A stretch of DNA of 64,000 bases. It comes from Lepas anatifera. Its lineage: Eukaryota; Arthropoda; Thecostraca; Lepadidae. Positions 31,108-43,517 of this stretch are shown piece by piece (the stretch's first letter is position 1; each line of letters begins with the position of its first letter). The notes beneath the pieces were generated by a model that did not search any database, was not told the origin of the DNA, and saw only the letters and a list, made by a program, of their open reading frames with translations. The stretch spans positions 62,001 through 126,000 of the forward strand of contig JAOTON010000901.1 of the NCBI GenBank assembly GCA_034440635.1. Direction: 5' to 3'. Both the position numbers and the translations under genes were made by a program.

Positions 31108-33479
31108 GGAAAATTTTCCGAAAATATGTGCATAGATCTAGGACAGAATAGCTTACCTACTAGACGCAAAATGCACATGCTTAATTTATACCTTAGTATT
31201 GTCAAAACTGATGGCAGACTTCCAGAATTTATTGCAACATACCCGAAAAAGACACCTCCCAAAGGCTGTGCAATAACTGGCCTTTCTCCATTCCCCAAAA
31301 CCAAACTTCTAGTTTCAAAGACAGTTTGTCGCCCCTAGCAACAGAGTTTGGAACAAGTTGTCAGGGACGGTGCGTGCCATCACAACAACAGAAGATAAAA
31401 TATGCAAGCTTATGGGGTTAAAACAGCGCCAGCATTATTTTTACATAGCTCCAAAACCGGGAGTAGTTATATCACTAACAAAAACTCGAGTTAGGTGTTT
31501 GCGATATAAATGCACATGCGTTTGCCAATCAAAAGTTCTATCATTCCAACAGCATCTGTGATAATGCCTTGGAAACCTTAACGCATTTAGAATTCATTTT
31601 AACATATACTTGATAGTCAAAACAAATTAAATTTCAATATCTCAGAATGTCTTGGAGTTGACTGTTCTCGTCTTCTTTAGAAAAAAATAGACTGCTTCTA
31701 CCGGGGTATAAATACAGGGATCGGGAAAACCGCGGCGTCGCTCTCATTTCAACCATTTGTTCCTGCAACAAAACATTGTTTAAAATGTTACTGAACTCAG
31801 GAATCTAGACACCGTGTGGAGGCTCGAGGTGGATTGCGCCTGTATATAACTTGCTGTTTTGTGAAGCTGGGTGTGTTTTTGTGAAGAAGATGGGTGTCGA
31901 TCCGGCTGCTGTGGTCATGTAAAACTGTAACTGAGCGTGTCTCCTTGGGGAAAATTGCCTCGACTTCTACCCTATAGGCGTTTGAACTAAGCACTTGTAT
32001 TTTGGCTGTGTATGCACGGGGCTAACCAGATAGATTTGCACTACTACTACTGCGTGGGGTTTCCACGAAGAAATAAAATGGTCGGGGAACATGATCCTTT
32101 CAATATTTCAGTTCTAACAACTGATCCGATAGGTACAGTAAGGGCTGGCTCAATATACGTTTACTCTGCCGCTCTCCCTCAATATGTTAAAAGTCTAGAA
32201 TATTCTAGAACACATGTGTCTGCAGCAATTTTGAATCATTATAAAACAATAATATATGTACTGGTTCAGCCTGGTTCGTTCCCTCCGTACATGGACCTAG
32301 TAAGTGCTCCAAGGGACCGTGGCTGTGATTTTTCTCGTTCCACGAAGTGTCTTGGAGAAAGGTTTCAACAATTTTGTTCGACCTCATTTCTGAGATGTTG
32401 GCTCTGTCCAAAATTCCTTAGCAGTTATTCCATATAAGATTACATATTTAACATACCACACATAGGATGAAGCGTGGTGAGCATTTACTTCACTCGACGT
32501 GATGGATGATTGCGTGGGAAAAAGATGCTGAAAACGTCTTTGGAATCAGATTTCATGGTAGTATTGACGACTGTTCCCCTTGATAACATAATGCTACTGT
32601 TTGTGCTATGAATATATGATATGGCTGATCACATAGGATGAAGACATGAGACCGGGAACATGTATGACCGCACACATAAGAAAAAGTGTTGGTGATGTAC
32701 TGTTCATCTGCTTTGTCTTTTTGTATTTTTATCAAGCTTGTTATCCTGGCTTCCGCGTGGGTAGGTCCGTTTTCACCGCGCTAAGGGGTTTGTAGCATTC
32801 ACATTTATGACACTACATTTCAAACATTATTTACCAGAAATCATCGTTTGTGGTTCACTTTATATCAAATTCCGCTTTCAATCATTATCTCAGGGCATAT
32901 TACGCATCCTGTATCCCTATAGTTTTAGTCCGAGAACAGTGTTGACTTCTGATGTTGCAGGCAGCAGAAAAGCTTAGCCGAATCACTAGGCCTAGATAGA
33001 ATGGAGGTGGGGCAAATTTAAATATTTTTTGTGGTTCCTTTCATCTGCCATTCATATGATAACGGCCAAGTAGGCTTTACGATTCAGAATGCAGATTGTT
33101 TTCCATTTAATTCCTTACACCAGGAAGGAGCTTAAAAATATAAAATTGCAATTCCATGCCCAGCCATTCCTCCACACGTCTAAAGCGATACAAATATAGT
33201 GGAGTCGTTATATTAGTTTGTTTTTTGCCAAGGGGAGATATCTATTAATGCCAACATGCGTTTATTATAACACATATAGCACGTACACTGGCAGACACAT
33301 TTATCGTTCTGAGAAAAGAACCCACATACACATGACCGCCAAACGAATAGGATGCGTATTAAGACTGGCTCGAGAGAAATCAAGGAGAAACAGCGATCAC
33401 TTAGAGAAGCAAGGTAATTAACAGATATGAGGTAGGAAGGGAAGATGACACCAGGAGCAGCAAGGTCAGGCCTGATGCC
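31108..33479. other. Intergenic DNA with a TATA-type promoter candidate
   Basis: No conserved exon was recognised. On the plus strand TATAAATA (31707-31714) is followed 30-40 bp later by a TCATTTC initiator-like sequence (31744-31750) and by an ATG at 31784 that opens only eight codons. If this is a real promoter, its coding exons must be spliced further on. Confidence 0.35.
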
Positions 33480-34545
33480 AGCTCCTGGAGACCAAAAAGC
33501 AGGAGGTCCAGACCAAAGTGTACGGTAGGAGCCAAAGTTGCATAAGAATTCATCGCTCATGTTGTGTAGTTCATACACGAAAAAACATCAGGACAATTCA
33601 GAAGGCTGGACATGTGCATTTAGATATTAGTAAGAATCTAAGTATATATTTTTATGACTTTTTAACTGGGTTTTGTTCCAAGGGACGTCATGTAAAACAC
33701 GGGTCCTGGTTGAGATTACGGAGTTCCAGATATTTGGAGCAGACACAAGCAATGAAAATGTGCGGTAGTTAGTTGATGCATAGGGGACAACGAAGTGGTT
33801 TCTATGACGGGCAAAGCGACTATAATTGTCTAGAGCAATCAATAAGCGCTCTCTTAAGGGAAAAGGTAGGTAACCAAACAGGAAAGAGGGAGCATAATGA
33901 GTTGGGTGTACTCGATGAAATGAGGGAGTTTTAGGATGTTAAATTGTTTAAAAAGAAGACTCAAATGTGCACGAGAGTCTGCATGAGCTATGAGGTGGAC
34001 AACCTTATTTTTAAGGACAATAAGTCTGGATAATTTAGAAATAGACGTGTTTCCCCAAATCTGGACAGAATAATTATAGAACGGAAGAATTAATGTATTA
34101 TAAAGAAGAAGATATTTTAATTCTAGGCAATATTGTGCACGCCTTATAAGGCCTGGGTTGCGAGCAATTGTGGTTTCTACTGACCTTATCTGGGCATTCC
34201 ATTTGAAATCTTCATCTATAAATACGCCAAGGTACTTTATAGAGAAATATATATTTATAGGAATATCGGTTATCTTTGCATTTATATCCGGAGTAGTACT
34301 GTGATAAGAAAAAAATTATAAAGAACAGATTTGTTTGCATTAAGTATAAGTCTATTACATCCAAGCCATTTTCTACTTTCGGGGGCTTTCATTAATTATG
34401 GCTTCAAGATTAGAGAGGCTGGGGCAGTGTACAGGAGAGTTGTGTCATCTGCAAATAAGACAAATTTAGCATCAATGCAGCACTTATGGATGTCATTTAT
34501 ATAGATTAAAAATAACACAGGGCCCAGCACAGAGAGGTCAAAACA
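33480..34545 (-). mobile_element. 5'-truncated, decayed LINE (jockey/CR1-like) reverse transcriptase remnant
   Basis: On the minus strand, near the right end, translation gives [16 protein letters not shown] and then [12 protein letters not shown]. These are reverse-transcriptase motifs B' and C of non-LTR elements, with the YxDD-equivalent FADD. Several frameshifts and stops follow. The last intact part (33627-33842) reads NHFVVPYASTNYRTFS then SAPNIWNSV, a typical LINE C-terminus. Everything N-terminal of motif B' is missing. The left limit is approximate. The element abuts the candidate transcription-factor exon at 34626. Confidence 0.82.
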
Positions 34546-34625
34546 AAATTTTGAACGTAAATAAATGCTAGCTTTCAGAACTCATGCTGGAACGGTGCGC
34601 TCGTGGCGTTGGCCGGCGTACTCAC

Positions 34626-35133
34626 CACGTCCGTACCAGGCGGCGAGTCTGGCCGGTTTGGCCGATGCCGGGAAAGCCCGACTCCCGAGAGCTGCAGCCC
34701 CCAACGTCTCCGGCCTAGTAAGACAACTGCTCTGGCTCGGAGCAACACACCCGGAGCACGATGAGAGAGTGGATCTCTCGAAAGGCATCGGGTTCGGTAC
34801 GCTTATGATTGGAGTTCTCTCAACCAGACGCAAATTACTTATAGGCGGCACCGGGTCATCGGACCACTCGATACTGACGGCTTTCACACTGCTGCTCGCT
34901 TTTTGTTCACACCATGTTACTGTCGATCTGGGATACTCTGTTGGTGGTGCGGTGGATGCAGTAGCTTCGCCTGTTCCGGTGATGTCAGTTCTCTGTCGTG
35001 ATGTCGCTGGGTCAGATGATGTTGCTCGGAAAGCTGTCTGTGGTCGACTTTCCAGCATGCTAAGATCGAGGAGTCGCTCGATGCCAAAGGCGAGCCCAGA
35101 GCTGTTTGATGTGCGTTTTGTTCCTTGATGCAT
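34626..35133 (-). CDS. Candidate first exon of a transcription factor with an eh1-like repressor motif (partial)
   Basis: An ATG at 35133-35131 opens 169 codons on the minus strand. They end in phase 1 at a strong donor (GGACGTG/GTGAGTAC). The protein starts MHQGTKRTSNSS, and residues 14-20 read LAFGIERLL. This fits the Engrailed-homology-1 pattern F-x-I-x-x-[IL]-[LM], which recruits Groucho co-repressors in many homeobox and zinc-finger factors. The rest is Ser/Pro/Ala/Thr-rich and probably disordered, ending RLAAWYGRG. Composition is GC-rich against AT-rich flanks. No DNA-binding exon was found in the window; later exons would lie at lower coordinates or outside. Paralogue identity is unknown, and a chance open frame remains possible. 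Confidence 0.5.
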
Positions 35134-35560
35134 CACGATGTTTTCAAACTCTGCAATGCTCACAGCATGCCCGCATACGCCGTCTTTGGAGCCTGCCGTC
35201 CCTCAGTAGAAATAAAAAACACTCGTTGCTATACCTCCGCCCGGCTACTTTGCCCCTTAAGATGAATACACACACAATAATTATGTCTGGATGATTTTTC
35301 AGTGGATCATTTTTCACTCTAACGTTTTTCTACTGAATTTTTGCTCCAAACAAAATTGAAAACACATTCACCAGCACGTGTTCAGAAATAGTCTAATCAC
35401 TTTAGGAATGCCGCCCTCTCGCTTGGTTCTGTGGCTCCACCTACCACCGCCGTTGATTGGCTAGTTTTGGACCGTGCCGTTCTCTTGTGGATAACCACAG
35501 CCAATGACGCGCTGGCTTGGCGCAAAAGCTGGCTCAGCCGCATTGCAAAGAGGGAAGGCT
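35134..35560 (-). promoter_or_regulatory. Candidate promoter of the eh1-motif gene
   Basis: Upstream of the exon, on the minus strand, are two CCAAT-type boxes: ATTGGC at 35456-35461 and CCAAT at 35501-35505. Nearer the gene is a GGGCGGAGG box (about 35236-35244). This is a plausible TATA-less promoter layout, without further support. Confidence 0.3.
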
Positions 35561-36350
35561 CTAGCAGCCATTATCTGTCAATGGGACTCAAGTATTCCCA
35601 GAAATACCAGGGATCAGCCTTATTCCACCGTCAACCGGCAAAGGTGAATTTGTGTTCGCTTCTGATCTACAAAGTACATGAATATTGTGGATGCATAAAT
35701 TACTTGCAGTGCTTTATATTTAGTCGTATTTAGCGTTTGTATTATGTACCAGCTTGGTCGGGAAAAGATGTATTACATATCTCAAGGCTCAAGTGGTGTG
35801 ACTTTGAGTTTTTTTAGTTTTTAACGTCGCTTCGTATCTGAACAGTTTTTTTCTGGTTGAAAACCGTTGCAAAGGTTAGTGCTTCCATGGTTTTCTGCAG
35901 GTGCCTACTGAAATACTCCAGAAACCCTGCAATGCCCGCGAGGTGGTCCTGACATAATTGTTTAGCTCTTCGTAGCTCCAAGCTAATTGAGGTTTCATTC
36001 TTCATTGTTTCAATCATCAGCTACTGTTGTAGCTGCTGATTGTGTGTCCCATAGAACAGCAAGCAGCCGAGTATAATTTTACGGCAGTGTAAAGGCTGTC
36101 TGCCTGTCCATTCAGCTCTCAGGTGTGTGAATTTATATCTCTTTGGGGTGCCCTGGCACCCCAATGATGAACTGGGCAGCCCCATCGGTGGTTTGGGCAC
36201 CCCAACCAAAATGTACAGCAAAGTCTTAATTAAGTGCTTAATGAATAGGAATTTTTCAACGAATGCGTGCTACATTGTTATACCGACATTCTGCTTCTGA
36301 CATACAAACGGATATTTTACCAAGCAACGGAAATCCTCAGACATAATGGA
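35561..36350. other. Intergenic DNA, nothing firm
   Basis: No conserved exon was recognised. The stretch 36143-36205 (GGGGTGCCCTGGCACCCC and following) resembles 1951-1985 and may be a small repeat. Confidence 0.35.
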
Positions 36351-39192
36351 CAGTGGCGGATCTAGCCGGTAAGTTTGGGGGCAAGCCAAAGTCGATAAAA
36401 AACGTCACGCAGTTAGTGGGCCACAATTAGAGGTGGGAGTTTCGGGCAATTTTGCAGGCCCGGGCCCGGGCCCGGCCTGCTGCTGATTTTAGAAGCCCGT
36501 CACAAGCCCGGTTTGTGGATGAAATGGATTATCAAGCCCGGGAAGGCCCGGTATCATGGAAACCCATTAACGACTATATACAACATTTATTTACTTTAAA
36601 GCTGTTTCAAATATATGTTTTAAGCCAATTTATCCTGTAAAAAGTTTTGGTTTCACCCAAAACCATATTAAAAAGGTGCATGTAGCATCAGTAGCCTCAG
36701 CTATCTTAATAATTCAGCAGAAAATGATACTGAAAAACACTGTATGAAACATGGCTTGCTTATGATGCAAGCTTACTTCAGGTAATGACCAGCATCACCT
36801 TATAAAAACAAAGGGCATTCTAGATAGAGGTATGCACATGGCAGCTATAAGAATCGGGATGAAATAAGTCCACTCATGTCAGACATTTCCTCCATCTTTG
36901 CACTTTTATAAATCATTATATGCTGGCACGAGCCTCACAATTGAGTTCCCATAATGTTTATGAATAGAGGAGAGAGCAGTGACAAGTTTTCAGCTAAAAC
37001 TTTTCAGAATATCATGGCGGAATGGCTGTGAATGAACCAAAAATCCTTCCAATTGTCCCTCAATTGATACATGTGAACATTTTCTTTTAGTTTAGTCACT
37101 AAACACCTTGGAAGATAGTCAAAAGATTGTTCTGCTTGGGTCAGCCCGGTCTGCAAAGTAGGTAAGCCAACAGGCCAACATGAACAAGGCCCATCAGCCA
37201 TATACAATTATCAAACCACCAGCCATAAAGAACTATCTTGATAAGGAACCACTAGTTTTCCACAGGTTCGCACCAAACATTGAATAAAAATATTGCACCA
37301 ATCTCCACCAAAAAGTAAATCTGACACAAAAAACAACTCAATCCCATCCACATCACCATTTGGTCTTGAACACTATTTCTGTTTGTTTTGTTGTATTTTA
37401 CGGGCTTGCGCTTAGTAGGTATCTGAAGCGCCGTGCTTGTCTACATTAGAACAATCATTTATGAAAACATTTTTCACCAAAATTTACCAGAATAGTAAGT
37501 TTATTTCAGCGAAAATATTTCAAGACTTTTGAAAATATATTTTAAAATTTCACAGATTTAAAAAATAGGCACAAAGTGTGTGGTGCATTTCTTTTGTTCC
37601 TGAGAATAGGCCACTTTTTGTGCACTTGTTTCATATATGACGCTTTTCTGGCTTTGCAAGGCTTTACAAGCTGCTCAAGGTCGCGGAATTTTCCATAATT
37701 TGGATATTCTGTTTTTGTGTTCTATATTTCTACGTTTCTGTACATTTTTAGTGTGGTGGGAGGGAAGTGTAAAGTAAAGGTATCTTGGGAGGGAAGTGCT
37801 GTTATGTTCAAAGCTTATAAAAGAAGTTGTATTTCATAGAGGCCAGGGAAGTATCTCCACAAGGAAAATGCAACACATAATGTCCAGTATATTCATGTTT
37901 TGGTGTAATTTCAAAGGTTCCTTCTAAGGCTGACTGCTCTCCCTAGTATCTCCTCAGAACTGACTAATTTATGTTTTGAAGTACTTCGATCAAAAACATG
38001 TTTTCTTTGTGCCTATTTCCTTGCTTATACTAGCCCTTTCTGAGTGGATTCTGCATCTTTTGGGCAATGAAAGTGCAAGATGAAGCTGTGGAAGGGTCAA
38101 ACTTATCAACATTTGTTCTTGCAGCTAGAGTTACCAGGCCAATTTGACAAGTATGGGCTCCCACTAAATATTTTGTACCTGACATATTTACTTCACCATT
38201 TTTCGTAGAGGACATGGGAATGGCTCCATAGATAACATTTTCTTTTTACCTGGAGCAGAAAGCTTCTGTAAAGAATTTTCTAGCTAGAGCTAGGTGTTAA
38301 TATCAATATGTTAGCAGCAAATTGGTTAAATGACTTCCATTGAAATGGTATACTGACAATATGGAAGTAACAAATATGCTATCACAATTTATATTTTGTT
38401 CACCCATATATGACTTGAAGATTTTGAAGTAATCAGGATATTCATAAGATGACAGTACGGCATGGATGTGTGCAACTGTAGGCATTATTCAATATTTGAT
38501 TTTAAATATTGATTCAGGTTTAAGTAACTTGCTTTTGACCCTGGCATGAGTAACAGATAGAAAGCTAGAGCTTCATGCTTTTACATTCCTGATGTATGTC
38601 TAAAAGTCTCAAAATTAATTGTAAATGCATTTTCAAAAGCTGCTGGTGCATGAATAAGATTATGTTTCAGTGGAAAAAACTAGGTTTGTATTGAAAAAGG
38701 CTTATTTAACTTAGAGAAAATTGACTTTGAAGTCCCAGTTCAGTTGAAGCCCGGAATGAACCTGGGTGAAGCCCGTTATCAGCCCGGCATTGGCTTAAAT
38801 CAGGCCTTCAGGCCCGGTCAAAGCCCGCGGGCCTGGGCCGGGCTTTTGCCCCGGGCCCCCGGGCCTAGAAAGTCCCACCTCTAGCCACAATTTAACTAGG
38901 CGGTAGGTTTTGGGGGTAAGCCCAAGAGTCGATAAACAAAAAACAAACGTCGGGCGTAAGAAATGCGGCCACAAGTTGCTTCTTTTGCTATCCAAGGCCC
39001 AATGTTTACACTGAAGCTGACTTCTCCTGTTTGAAGTTGAGAAATGAAGCACAAAAGCCTCGCTTATAAATTAAAAAGGAGTCGGGGCAAAAGAAGGTCG
39101 ACAGCTTTGGGGGGGGTAGAAACATAGTTTTGCCCCGAGCTTTTCCGTTTGGAGGGGAAATGTATTTTTCGCCTCTCCTGGATCTATCATTG
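36351..39192. mobile_element. hAT-like MITE with CAGTGGCGGATCTAG termini, copy 2, split by a nested element
   Basis: It opens CAGTGGCGGATCTAGCCGG and closes CTGGATCTATCATTG. The flanks ATAATGGA (36343-36350) and ATAATGAA (39193-39200) form an 8-bp duplication with one mismatch. Without the nested element (36428-38891) the remainder is about 378 bp, close to the 383 bp of copy 1. Confidence 0.87.
36428..38883. mobile_element. Nested 2.46-kb DNA transposon with TAGAGGTGGGA termini
   Basis: It starts TAGAGGTGGGAGTTTC and ends GAAAGTCCCACCTCTA, giving 16-bp inverted termini with one mismatch. GCCACAAT is perfectly duplicated on both sides (36420-36427 and 38884-38891), which indicates hAT-type insertion. 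Both subterminal regions are dense in GCCCGG and AGCCCG motifs: 36458-36550 at one end, 38745-38870 at the other. The AT-rich centre has only short frames, so no transposase is recognisable. Confidence 0.9.
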
Positions 39193-40854
39193 ATAATGAA
39201 CAATTCGCAATGAATGTGCATGCCTTCAAGAGAACTTCTTGCATACTCCATATTGAAACAGTAATGCAGTCCATAAGATACAATAAAGTAGAAGTTATTC
39301 ACAATAGCTGAATTACGTGCATATTTTTCACTACACAGTTCGTTCACACATTGAAAAAAGTATTTGAAATCAACACAAGGCGCAGCTTCGTGGGGACCTT
39401 TGGTCTGTGGTGCCAGGTGTTTTCAAACATTTGTACAAATTTGTAAATATTTTATGCATCGACATATTACTTACTGTCCAATATTGATAAGCAGCTGCAC
39501 CTCTTTCCTTGCGTTTCTGTCAGCTGATATCATGCCATGACGTGACAGTCCGAGGGCCTACTTAAATTTGTATTGAGATGCAATAGTTTTACCAAAAATG
39601 TAAAATGAGAAACTGGTTGCGCGACTACTCATTGTACAAATATTCAAGTATAAATCCAAATCCAGGATGGTATCGCTCCCAATATAAACACAGTTTCTTT
39701 ATTACTCCTATACTCATCCCACCTGCACCTGAAAAACAATCCCATGCAACCGTGTGCCCTATGAATTGTTAGAAATACATATAGATATATTTGATGAGCA
39801 TGTTTTGATATTTTTCAAAAACAGTTATTTGACTTTTATTGATTCACAGGGTTAAATGATAGCATTTATGACGCACTTAATAAAGAAAAATGCAGCAATA
39901 AACCAGAACGCAGTTCTGTGTCTGGTATGAGGGTCTGTGTTTCAAGTAATAATTCGTTTGCTTCTACCACCTACCTTTGTTCAGAACATAACGGCTCGTA
40001 GAAAATATGCATCCAAACTTATTGGAAACAATTTTTGGAGCAAACGTTGAGGAAAACTATTTGTGAAATAGCAGGAAGGGGGAAGGACATCGCAGTTCAT
40101 CTGGCACGATTAGGTAAGCTTTCTGGTGCTGACCTTAAAATGACCAGAAACCTCCTTATCATAATAATTATACTTTTTAGATGCTGCAGCTACTTTGGCT
40201 ATTGGTGCCCATACCACAAGATGAGTCTTCCCGCTGGGTTGAAGCTATAACTGACTGGTGGATGTATCATTCCTGCACTGTCATCCTATGTTTTTTTACA
40301 TATTATTTTATGCTTTAGGAGTATGTTGCCTAGATATATGCTCAGTACCTAGCCAAATGCTGCTTTGAAATTACCTACAGAGCTGGGGTATAAGTTTTTA
40401 TATCTGGATGTGAAGTACCTCCTATTTTTTCATATTAGGCAGTGCATCATAGTTTCATGCATTAGGGGAGTGTAATTTACAGTGTTTAAAATACAATGGT
40501 TGTCTCAACGCTGTCGTAGTTGACAGTTTTCAGATTTGGGCGCCCCCATGGTTTCCGAAAATCCACGCTATTATGGTGGATCGATTAAGAGTGCCCTCAT
40601 TAGACAAAAAATCCGTTGCCTGTAACTTTTGGGTTCCACCATCTAATTTTAAATGTCGTGGTATGACGTATAAAAGGTGAAATGCGTTAAAATATCGGAA
40701 ATGTTTTGAGTCCCAAATCAGGTTGAGTGCCTTTTCATCATCCAGCATGAAACAAAGCAGCACGTGCTTCCCTCTTCTGGTACCTATATTGTCTGGTTTT
40801 ACTTAGGCAGCGATCTCATTATTTCACACTCGCTATAACCTCGTCCGACAGTTA
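39193..40854. other. Intergenic DNA, nothing recognised
   Basis: No conserved exon or repeat terminus was recognised in 1.7 kb of AT-rich sequence. Confidence 0.4.
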
Positions 40855-41640
40855 AGAGTTAGTTTTATGTACATACCTACGTCTCTCTCCTCCCCTTCTG
40901 GTGGTTGCCTTCGGGCCGAGCCCCACTCCTTTACGCTCTGCAGAAACCCATCTCGCGACACTTCTGACTTCAGCGAACTCGGCCGCCGGCTAGCCAGTAC
41001 TGACTCTGACGCTGTCTCGCCTGTACCAAAGAGTATCGGATGGTGGCGCAGATATAATCAAGCAAATGTAGGGCAAAATATGTCTAGTAATGCTTGAAAA
41101 GATCATGTTAATATATCTCTTGGCTTATGGTTTAAGCTCTATCATTCTCATGGATAAATTTCGGCTGAATTTCTCGCAATTCAAGTGATAGCGCCTTCAA
41201 CATTCAGCGGCCGTCACCCGCTGGATGCCGATTGCCTGCGGGGCACAGAGGTTAGAAAGGTCACGCCGCTGGTCGCCGCGGGCGCCGAGTTCAAGCATCG
41301 GTGGGGAGGGGTCGCGAGGCGGATTATGAAACGTACGCGTGTGATGTTGAGAATGGTGGTTGTTCTGCCTGCTATTGGACTGAGTGAGGAGGACAGATGT
41401 AGGAGATATTCTGTGCACATGGGTGGATGTATGAGTTAGGTGTTTGCACAGTGTCCGGTGTGGATATCACTGGAAAACATGAGCATGAGTTCTTTAAATG
41501 AGTTCGGCATGTGAATACGCTTGGCGGGTAAAATTGCAGGTACCGATTTAGAATCCTCAGTATTTTTCGGCATTCGGGTAAATGATGCAGCTTTTAATTT
41601 TTTCATTGATTAACACTTATTGCCAATGCAACACGCAAGG
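40855..41640 (+). repeat. Dispersed repeat of about 0.77 kb, copy 2
   Basis: This is the plus-strand partner of 19440-20235. It carries AGAAACCCATCTCGCGACA, GGCCGCCGGCTAGCC, ATTTCTCGCAATTCAAG and a GAGTTCAAGCATC box near 41288, and ends near GATGCAGCTTTT. Its limits are where similarity to the other copy fades. No inverted termini are obvious. Confidence 0.72.
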
Positions 41641-43517
41641 TACATGTGACATACACGACAAGCTGACTTTTCATGTGAATGCAACATTTAAAATTTGGCT
41701 TCTAAATTAACCCTTCATTGAGGAAATTTCTCATTCGGGTGGTGGGGTCGGGGTCTACGTGACAAGTCCATCGATGACTTTAGTGAGACCCTGACTCTAA
41801 CAACCGTACTGGTAAAAAGTTGGACACAATTTATAAAAATAAAAAATAATAAAAAAATATACGTTTAGGCTTTTTCAGATTGAACAGTTGCAGATTGAAC
41901 ATACTTTAGCCCTGACTAAAGTCTGCTGGTACCTAGTCAAGAATTTGCCGCTTTCGACACATCGTGTTGGCTTTTTTGTTCCAAACGGGTCACTTTTACA
42001 CCTGGACGGTTGATGTTTCGTTTGCGTGTTTCGTTGCCATGAATTCCGCATTGAATTGACCATAGTTTGGTGTAATAAAATGCAAGTTTATAAGCATATT
42101 CTAAGTTCGTTGAAGGTTGTTCTTACGGTCATGATCGGTAGCAAGCACAGTCTCCGAAACGTGACACACTGATACAAATTAACCCACCATTTGAAACAAC
42201 TCACCCAATCGATGGGGTAAGTTGTATCAAGTGAAAGGGTCCATTTGCCAGACAGTAGGAGACAAACCAGTAAAGGTTAAGAAACAAATTAATTGGCAAA
42301 AGGGAATTCAAAGAATGCAGCTACGAGATGGTATTGAAATCACGAGGCCATTCCAAGTAGTTACGAAATTAATGAACCCGGAGTAAAAAATGATAAAACC
42401 CACACCATGCCCTCCCCTAAAATTGTAGACCATGCTTCTATTATCAATGGTATTGTATTACTGCCTGTTAGCAGTAAGAATGCTGGGATAGGGCTGTGCT
42501 GCAGGACTGGAGCTCACGCTAAAACGCCTGCCAACATGTTTATGAAGACTTTCTTCCCAAGGGAGCATGTCCGGCAAGAGTACGTAGTAGGCCATTGTGA
42601 AAGAGTAGGAAAGCATGCTTCAGAGATATAGGAAAATTTATTTTCGCTCGGGACAGAGTCCGTTATTCATACTTGGGAAACCAAACATTGCAAAAAGTTC
42701 TTGTATATTTAGAATGATATAAAATCCTAAAATGGCCTAGTTTGGCGACAAAAAAACTTCGCGACATGGCCTATGCTCCTAAAGCACAGCGGGGCATCAA
42801 TGCGTACTCCAGCCTCCTCTTTTGCGTACTCTGACCGACCCACTCCGGCAAGAGTATGCACGCGACTTTTATTTTTGATGGCCTCGTGGCGAGATGCTTT
42901 CAGAGACATCGAGTTGAAAAATGGACCATACATAGACAATTCTTCAGGTTAAACAACCGTATAAAATGTTTAGCTGTTAGATATATAGGATAACAATGAG
43001 AGCCTTTAGAAAATCAAGTGCTTGCTCTTGCATGGACTTCCCACTACTCTTTTTGTAGAAAAGTTCATTACATAACATATGTCACATACAAACCTACCTC
43101 CCCCCATTGAGGCAAAATCGATTTTTGCAGAATTCTACGCCAGATCTTATCTCTCCAAGGAATATGCACTGAGCCTAATGTGTTTGAGGGTAGGGACACA
43201 ACTTTCCTCAGAAGCGTCACATTAAAGTACTTAAAATCTTGGTCACATGGACACAGAGGTCAACAATCTCGCCAACTCGCCCACGCTCGTGGGTAGCCAA
43301 ATGAGGTTCAGTGACCAAAACTTAGGTAGCCAATCAAGCAGAATTGACAGAGATCAAGATTTGCACTTACCAGCACAAAACAAGTACTTCCACGATCTTA
43401 CCGCCACATAAAAGAACGATCCATAACATGGTAATACTGCCTTGACTGATTATAGTTATAACTATTAGTGACAGACGATACAAATTAGTGACAAATAATT
43501 TATCCTTACTCACTCGC
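41641..43517. other. Intergenic DNA, nothing recognised
   Basis: No conserved exon or repeat terminus was recognised in 1.9 kb. Confidence 0.4.

Noticed and set aside
35431..35733. 100-codon plus-strand frame
   Set aside because: It overlaps the candidate promoter of the eh1-motif gene, has no homology, and looks like chance.
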